Positions 33,482 through 37,648 of a stretch of DNA of 37,648 nucleotides are shown one piece after another. Every line of letters starts with the position of its first letter. The first letter of the stretch is position 1. Under the pieces are notes generated by a model. That model did not search any database. It had not been told where the DNA came from and saw only the letters and a program-made list of their open reading frames with translations. The translations under genes and the position numbers were made by a program. The stretch lies in contig JAITSO010000045.1 in NCBI GenBank assembly GCA_031287735.1, positions 1 to 37,648 of the forward strand, read 5' to 3'. The stretch comes from Elusimicrobiota bacterium. Lineage in GTDB: Bacteria > Elusimicrobiota > Endomicrobiia > Endomicrobiales > Endomicrobiaceae.

Positions 33482-33490
33482 TTTATACCA
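33482..33490 (-). promoter_or_regulatory. Extended -10 promoter for the TPR gene
   Basis: On the minus strand TGGTATAAA (TG-N-TATAAA) ends at 33482, with a start expected near 33475, about 20 bases before the ATG. No good -35 box is present, which extended -10 promoters can tolerate. Confidence 0.4.
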
Positions 33491-33524
33491 AGAACGACGC
33501 GGCAATATAGCAATTTTCCCTGAT

Positions 33525-33562
33525 AGCATTCAACTGATGTACACTCAGTATGGATGCTTTTT
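33525..33562 (+). terminator. Terminator-like hairpin on the plus strand
   Basis: AGCAT (33525-33529) pairs with ATGCT (33554-33558) and ACTGA (33533-33537) with TCAGT (33545-33549); a short T-run follows on the plus strand. Neighbouring genes are all on the minus strand. Confidence 0.35.
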
Positions 33563-33644
33563 AGTTTAACTATTGATAAACAGGTTGTGTGAAAAAACAG
33601 TGCTGCAAAAGCTAACTTGGTTAACGATAGCGTGGTAAGTTTTT

Positions 33645-33857
33645 TTAATGACAGCAACTATTATTGCAAGAGTGACTGTTCCGGTGTTTACAAACGTCAG
33701 AGTTCGCACAATCAACTGTTTTGACAGATGAAAACAAAGAAAATTGCTTTTCTACTTCAAGGCTTTTGCATTTGGGACACTGAGCTTTTTCGTCTCCTAA
33801 AATAAGAATTTCGAAGTTTTTGTTGCACTTTTTGCAGCTAAATTCAAATAGAGGCAT
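33645..33857 (-). CDS. FmdB-type zinc ribbon protein
   Basis: A 70-residue protein starting MPLFEFSCKKCNKNFEILIL, the FmdB regulatory-protein signature, with two CxxC knuckles (CKKC and CPKC) that should bind one zinc. The tail CKHRNSHSCNNSCCH adds four more cysteines and three histidines and may bind a second metal. FmdB proteins were first named from formamidase regulation, but their general role is unknown. A TAGGAGGGC site precedes the ATG by 4-5 bases. It is the downstream neighbour of the flavodoxin pair. Confidence 0.88.
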   Translation of the reverse strand: MPLFEFSCKKCNKNFEILILGDEKAQCPKCKSLEVEKQFSLFSSVKTVDCANSDVCKHRNSHSCNNSCCH

Positions 33858-33901
33858 TTTGCCCTCCTAGTTTTAAAGGATTACTTGCTATTTGCATATC
33901 T

Positions 33902-33930
33902 AAAACTGTGCTTTAGTATGCAGTTTTTTT
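33902..33930. terminator. Hairpin between flavodoxin operon and fmdB
   Basis: AAAACTG (33902-33908) and CAGTTTT (33921-33927) form a 7-bp stem with a 12-base loop. The long T-run is on the plus strand; on the minus strand only four T close the arm, so it could end the ispA-flavodoxin unit weakly. Confidence 0.4.
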
Positions 33931-33971
33931 GATTTTACGTTTTAACTATGGGTATTTACAAATCATCTCGC

Positions 33972-34943
33972 TTAATTTTTGCTTTGAGCGTTTAATTTTT
34001 CTTCAACATAATTTAACCAATAATTTATTTCGCTATTTAGCTCGACAGAACTATAATCGTAGACATCAAAAAAATCTCTTATATCTATAATTTTTGCGTT
34101 TTTTGCATTTTTACCGATGAAATCGAAAAATCCATTAGAGACCCCCATGCTTGTAGAAAAAAAACAAACAGGTTTATTGGCAAAATCAAAAGCTTTTAGA
34201 AAGGAAATGACAGGAGGCGGAGCTCTTGTACACCATACAGGTGTGCCTACAAAAACTATATCGTATTCAGAAATGTCTGGAAAAGCCGTTTCTATTGATG
34301 GAAGTGTACCCTCAATAGCTTGCTCAAAATAAGAATGTGCTTGCGAAAATAAAGTAATATGCATTTTTGCATAAAGTTTGAAATTTTCTTCTACGCTTAG
34401 TTTTTTTACATTTTTAACAATATCGTTCCGGTATATTTTAAAACTGTTTTTGTTGGTATCTCCGTTTTTTAAGTATCGTAGGTAACATTGTTGTTCTACT
34501 TTATTTACCTCTTGGTAGTATCGTAAAGCGGAATTGAGTTTAGTGATTTTTATTTCAAAAATATCGGCGTTTAGCTTCAGCTTAATTGCCTTGGCGACTT
34601 TTTCAGTCATCCCGGTGTAAGAATAATAAACCACTAAAGCTTTTCCTAAATTTTTATCAAATTTTGCATTTTTATATTCTTTGAATTTCTTCTTATTTTC
34701 TTTAAATTTACTGTTTAGATAATTATAAAAATTTTCATATTCTTTTTTTTGCTTTAAATCCCAAGTTTGAGTGCAAGAATTAGGGTTAAGCAAAAAAGCT
34801 GTAATTGTTTTTGTTCTTTCTTTAGAGATTGCTTCTTTATTACAAGAACTAAAATTGATTATGTATAAAAATAACGCAATTACGCAAGCCGACAAAAACA
34901 CATAAACAAGGTTTAAAAGTGTATGTGAAATTTTAGCTTTCAT
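33972..34943 (-). CDS. Membrane-anchored flavodoxin-like protein, large paralogue
   Basis: A 323-residue protein with an N-terminal membrane helix (about 8-30, LLNLVYVFLSACVIALFLYI), a charged linker of about 65 residues, then a flavodoxin fold. The FMN phosphate loop is YYSYTGMTEKVA (about 106-117); FVGTPVWCTRAPPPVISFLK and FFSTSMGVSNGF match the Flavodoxin_4-type family. Relative to its neighbour it has about 58 extra residues before the FVGTPVW strand. The sequence just before the FMN loop (NLGKALVVYYS) almost equals that of the neighbour, so the two are duplicates. It overlaps the neighbour by 11 bases. The redox partner is unknown. Confidence 0.84.
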   Translation of the reverse strand: MKAKISHTLLNLVYVFLSACVIALFLYIINFSSCNKEAISKERTKTITAFLLNPNSCTQTWDLKQKKEYENFYNYLNSKFKENKKKFKEYKNAKFDKNLGKALVVYYSYTGMTEKVAKAIKLKLNADIFEIKITKLNSALRYYQEVNKVEQQCYLRYLKNGDTNKNSFKIYRNDIVKNVKKLSVEENFKLYAKMHITLFSQAHSYFEQAIEGTLPSIETAFPDISEYDIVFVGTPVWCTRAPPPVISFLKAFDFANKPVCFFSTSMGVSNGFFDFIGKNAKNAKIIDIRDFFDVYDYSSVELNSEINYWLNYVEEKLNAQSKN

Positions 34944-35553
34944 ACAGCTTGTTTAACCAATCTGCGACCTTATTTTCCAAAGCATTTTCTGCTTCTTTTG
35001 AAACGCTAAAAAAAGCTTCTTCTTTTAGAATTTTTGCATTTTTTGCGTTTTCTTTAAAATCCTTGAAAAAATGGCCTACATTTCCCATATGCGTTGCAAA
35101 AGGAACCACTTTTTTCCCGTTGAAGTTTGCTGAATTTAGGAAAGAAAAAAGCGGCGGTGCTAAAGTATAGAACCAGACGGGCGATCCGACAAAAATTATG
35201 TCATAGTTGGAAAAATCCGATTGTTGGTTTTTTAGTGCAGGAAATTTTTTTGTTTTTATATCTATGAAAGAAAAATAAGCTTGTGTTGTGGACTTGTAGG
35301 GTTGTAGCATTTCAATTTTAAGTGTGTCGGCGCTTATATTTTTTTGAATTATGCGGGCTATTTTTTCGGTATTGCCGCTGAAAGAATAATAAACCACCAA
35401 AGCTTTTCCTATGTTTTTGTTAAAAGTAATATCTGCTTTTTTGTATTTTTCCATTTCCATTTCATTTTTGTTACGTAAATCATTTTTATGAACGAAATAA
35501 AACCCGCACAAAACAGAGACAGCTATTAAAACTACAGAAAAAATTTTAATCAT
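34933..35553 (-). CDS. Membrane-anchored flavodoxin-like protein, small paralogue
   Basis: A 206-residue protein with a signal anchor at about 4-22 (IFSVVLIAVSVLCGFYFV), a short charged linker, and a flavodoxin domain. FMN loop: YYSFSGNTEKIA at about 55-66; FVGSPVWFYTLAPPLFSFLN and VPFATHMGNVGHFF correspond to the FMN-ring loops. Flavodoxins are normally soluble, so anchoring is unusual. Topology is unclear: basic residues flank the helix on both sides. It starts 19 bases after ispA and overlaps the large paralogue, forming ispA-flavodoxin-flavodoxin. Confidence 0.85.
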   Translation of the reverse strand: MIKIFSVVLIAVSVLCGFYFVHKNDLRNKNEMEMEKYKKADITFNKNIGKALVVYYSFSGNTEKIARIIQKNISADTLKIEMLQPYKSTTQAYFSFIDIKTKKFPALKNQQSDFSNYDIIFVGSPVWFYTLAPPLFSFLNSANFNGKKVVPFATHMGNVGHFFKDFKENAKNAKILKEEAFFSVSKEAENALENKVADWLNKLYES

Positions 35554-35572
35554 TTTGACCTTTTTATAAAAT

Positions 35573-36451
35573 TCAATATTTTCTATTGGTTATGAAATCT
35601 GAAAGTGCAATTAAAATGTCGGCTTTTTTTCCAAAAGCTTTTAAAGCATCTTTTGCTTTTTTTATGTAGATGTCTGCAAGTTCTTGTGCTTTTTGCTTTC
35701 CGTACAAGGAAAGAGCTGTAAGTTTATCGTTGTCTCTATCGCTTCCTTTTTTGCCAAGTACTTCTTTGTCAGCGTAGGCATCTAAAATATCGTCTGTTAT
35801 TTGGAAAGCTAATCCCACATTTGTACCGTAAACTTCAAGCGATTTCAAGCTTTTATTGTTGGCGTTTGCCAAAACGGCACCTATTTTTAAGCTAGCACAA
35901 ATTAAATCCGCAGTTTTCTTTGTTTGTATAAATTTTAATTTTTTTGCAAGCATGTTTTTGTTTTTTTTGCTCCATTTTCCTGTCTCCAAAGTATCTTCAG
36001 CTTGACCAGCTATCATACCTTTAAATCCTGCATAATCTGAAAGAATTTTAACAGCACAAATTTTATTTTCCGGCAAAGCGTCAGTTTTAGTTATTAAATT
36101 AAAACTTTCAGTAAGCAGAGCATCGCCGCATAAAATTGCTGTTGCCTCTCCAAATTTTTTGTGATTTGTAGGAAGTCCACGTCTTAAATCATCATTGTCC
36201 ATAGCTGGCAAATCGTCGTGGATTAAAGAATAAGTGTGAACGTATTCCACGGCGCAGGCTGCTGGCAGCACATCTTTAAAGTTTTTGTTAAAAATCTGAG
36301 CTGCCGAAATCAAAAAAATTGGGCGCAATCTTTTACCTCCAGCTAAAATGCTATAACGCATTGATTTAGAAATAATGGAATTATCTTTAGGTAAAAATTT
36401 TATTAAAGCCGAATTGATAATTTTTGTTTTGGCGGCAAGTTCTTTTTCCAT
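35573..36451 (-). CDS. ispA: Short-chain polyprenyl diphosphate synthase (farnesyl diphosphate synthase type)
   Basis: A 292-residue trans-prenyltransferase that extends allylic diphosphates with isopentenyl diphosphate. Both aspartate-rich motifs are present: DDLPAMDNDDLRRG (from Asp79) and QITDDILD near residue 215, with LAGGKRLRP near 37. This length and the two-residue insert in the first motif fit bacterial farnesyl or geranylgeranyl diphosphate synthases; chain length is not provable here. GGAG lies 10 bases before the ATG. First gene of the unit with two anchored flavodoxins. ispE at 12859 supplies the precursor pathway. Confidence 0.93.
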   Translation of the reverse strand: MEKELAAKTKIINSALIKFLPKDNSIISKSMRYSILAGGKRLRPIFLISAAQIFNKNFKDVLPAACAVEYVHTYSLIHDDLPAMDNDDLRRGLPTNHKKFGEATAILCGDALLTESFNLITKTDALPENKICAVKILSDYAGFKGMIAGQAEDTLETGKWSKKNKNMLAKKLKFIQTKKTADLICASLKIGAVLANANNKSLKSLEVYGTNVGLAFQITDDILDAYADKEVLGKKGSDRDNDKLTALSLYGKQKAQELADIYIKKAKDALKAFGKKADILIALSDFITNRKY

Positions 36452-36596
36452 AATTAATTACTCCATTCAATTGAAATGCAAGTGAGTATAGTTTTGTGCT
36501 TGTTGTAAGGTTATCAGTTCTAATAAAATTTCAATATATAAACTAAATAGACTTTTCTGTTGCGATAGACGAAAAATTTGACATAAGGTTGCAAAA

Positions 36597-37648
36597 TTAT
36601 TTGGGTAGTCTACCAGACAAAATTTCTGCAAACATTCTTGTAGGCTCTAACCTGCTTAGAACCAGTCGAATAGACGATGTTACGGGTATTGCTAAAAACG
36701 CTCCTGGTATACCCCAAACCAAAGACCAAAAAATCAAAGAGCCTATTATTGCTACTGGGTGCAAATCTAACCCAGAACCAAGAAATTTCGGCTCTAAAAT
36801 ACTTCCTATTATAAATTGCATTGATGAAGTCAGTATTAGTAAAACCCAGAATTGTGTTCCAAACCCAAATTGTATTATAGCTATTGGCAATGGTAACAAT
36901 ACGGCTATTATTGAACCGACATTAGGTATAAAATTTAAGATAACAGTTAGCGTTGCAAACGTTGCAGCAAGTTTAAGACCAACAAATAAATAAATCACCC
37001 ATACCGAAAAACCTGTAAGCAACGACGCTGTGATGTGAATGTACAAATATGTTGATATTTTGTCTTGCAATTCTCTAATAGTTCCATTTTGTATTTTGGA
37101 TCTTCTGCCGCCTATTAGAAAAAAAAATACAAAAATAAATGACATAGAAGAATACGAAAATATCTTGAGCGTTATTCCACCAAAGCTCTTTAAAATATTG
37201 GCAATCTGTTGGTTGCTTATAAGTGCAATTGCACTTTGAATATCAAAAGCTTCATCTGGCAAGGGTAAATGATATTTTTTGAAAAAAATTACTATTTTGT
37301 TAAATGCTTCAAGCAATTTCTCTTGATATGTGACTGCAAACTGCACAAAATTAGTTACCGAATTTATCGAAAATATTACAAGTAACACTGATGGCGTAAT
37401 GATCAAAACAGAAGTTATTAAAACGGAGACCCATTTATACAAGTGCAATTTAAACTGTATATACCTTATAATTGGTGTCATCATAGTGTAAATAAACACA
37501 GATATCACAAGAGGAATCATTATAGTTTTAGTATAACTCAAAGCTGTTGTGATGCACACAGCCGCCACAACTATAAGACATAAAGTGTTGATTTTACGAT
37601 AAGTTGCTTTTCCGCTTTTTATTTCAACTGGAATAGACTTTTTTGAAA
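36597..37648 (-). CDS. AI-2E family transporter/permease (5' end beyond window)
   Basis: The frame is open from its stop at 36597 to the right edge, giving about 349 residues, so the start is outside the window (an internal GTG at 37568 is not the start). It has the layout of the PerM/YdiK/TqsA family: paired N-terminal helices (INTLCLIVVAAVCITTALSY and following), a long amphipathic section with FKKYHLPLPDE, then several helices with LNFIPNVGSIIAVLLPLPIA and LEPKFLGSGLDLHPVAII, the family hallmark, and GIPGAFLAIPVTSSIR. Members are proposed to export small signals or ions; the substrate is unknown. Confidence 0.88.
   Translation of the reverse strand, partial: SKKSIPVEIKSGKATYRKINTLCLIVVAAVCITTALSYTKTIMIPLVISVFIYTMMTPIIRYIQFKLHLYKWVSVLITSVLIITPSVLLVIFSINSVTNFVQFAVTYQEKLLEAFNKIVIFFKKYHLPLPDEAFDIQSAIALISNQQIANILKSFGGITLKIFSYSSMSFIFVFFFLIGGRRSKIQNGTIRELQDKISTYLYIHITASLLTGFSVWVIYLFVGLKLAATFATLTVILNFIPNVGSIIAVLLPLPIAIIQFGFGTQFWVLLILTSSMQFIIGSILEPKFLGSGLDLHPVAIIGSLIFWSLVWGIPGAFLAIPVTSSIRLVLSRLEPTRMFAEILSGRLPK

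Noticed and set aside
33469-33657. 62-codon minus-strand frame with a signal-like segment after fmdB
   Set aside because: Starts with TTG inside fmdB, has no ribosome binding site, and the rest shows no protein-like pattern; also covered by a hairpin.

Overview
The window is AT-rich, gene-dense chromosomal DNA from a Gram-negative bacterium. It carries Kdo/lipid A genes (kdsA, kdsC, an LpxL-type acyltransferase), lipoprotein N-acyltransferase, an outer-membrane barrel joined to an OmpA domain, and a pilin-like protein. Gene content and style, including many TTG/GTG starts and TPR lipoprotein-like genes, fit Elusimicrobiota and most likely the Endomicrobium lineage of insect-gut and flagellate symbionts. 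That placement is an inference from content and was not tested with a marker phylogeny. No CRISPR array, integrase island, restriction system or phage module is present; the one tyrosine recombinase looks like housekeeping XerD/XerC.

Layout. 1-448 (minus): a Tyr-Gly-Thr tRNA cluster leading into the 5' end of tuf (EF-Tu), driven by a near-consensus promoter. 980-8186 (plus): a small membrane protein, coaD (apparently leaderless), then birA, an NlpC/P60 peptidase, a phosphohexomutase, a DUF502 membrane protein, hisS and a small anchored protein, closed by a clear terminator. 8298-13713 (minus): the operon ispE, ABC exporter, trpB, lnt. 13801-14757: a roughly 950-bp array of GC-rich repeats that is the most unusual structure here. 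14751-17296 (minus): rimI and a large TPR protein whose stop codon lies inside the repeat. 17573-23774 (plus): rlmN, the barrel-OmpA fusion, then kdsA, a small membrane protein, kdsC and the lpxL-like gene with overlapping ends. 23767-25286 (minus): metallo-hydrolase and xer recombinase. 25513-29505 (plus): ndk, acpS, an SPFH protein, a pilin-like protein, a fumarase beta subunit and a RecB-like Fe-S nuclease. 29612-37648 (minus): ispA with two membrane-anchored flavodoxins, FmdB zinc ribbon, a TPR protein, tex, a lipoprotein, an FtsB-like protein and a partial AI-2E transporter.

How the parts fit. Much of the window serves the cell envelope: isoprenoid supply (ispE, ispA), Kdo and lipid A acylation (kdsA, kdsC, lpxL-like), lipoprotein maturation (lnt), envelope anchoring (OmpA fusion) and wall cleavage (NlpC/P60). 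The rest is core information processing (EF-Tu, tRNAs, HisRS, RlmN, Tex) and cofactor or nucleotide supply (CoaD, BirA, AcpS, Ndk). Oddities are genes separated from their usual partners (trpB without trpA, a fumarase beta subunit without alpha), the repeat array, and the paired anchored flavodoxins. No clearly new multi-gene system is demonstrated; the repeat family and the flavodoxin pair deserve the closest look.
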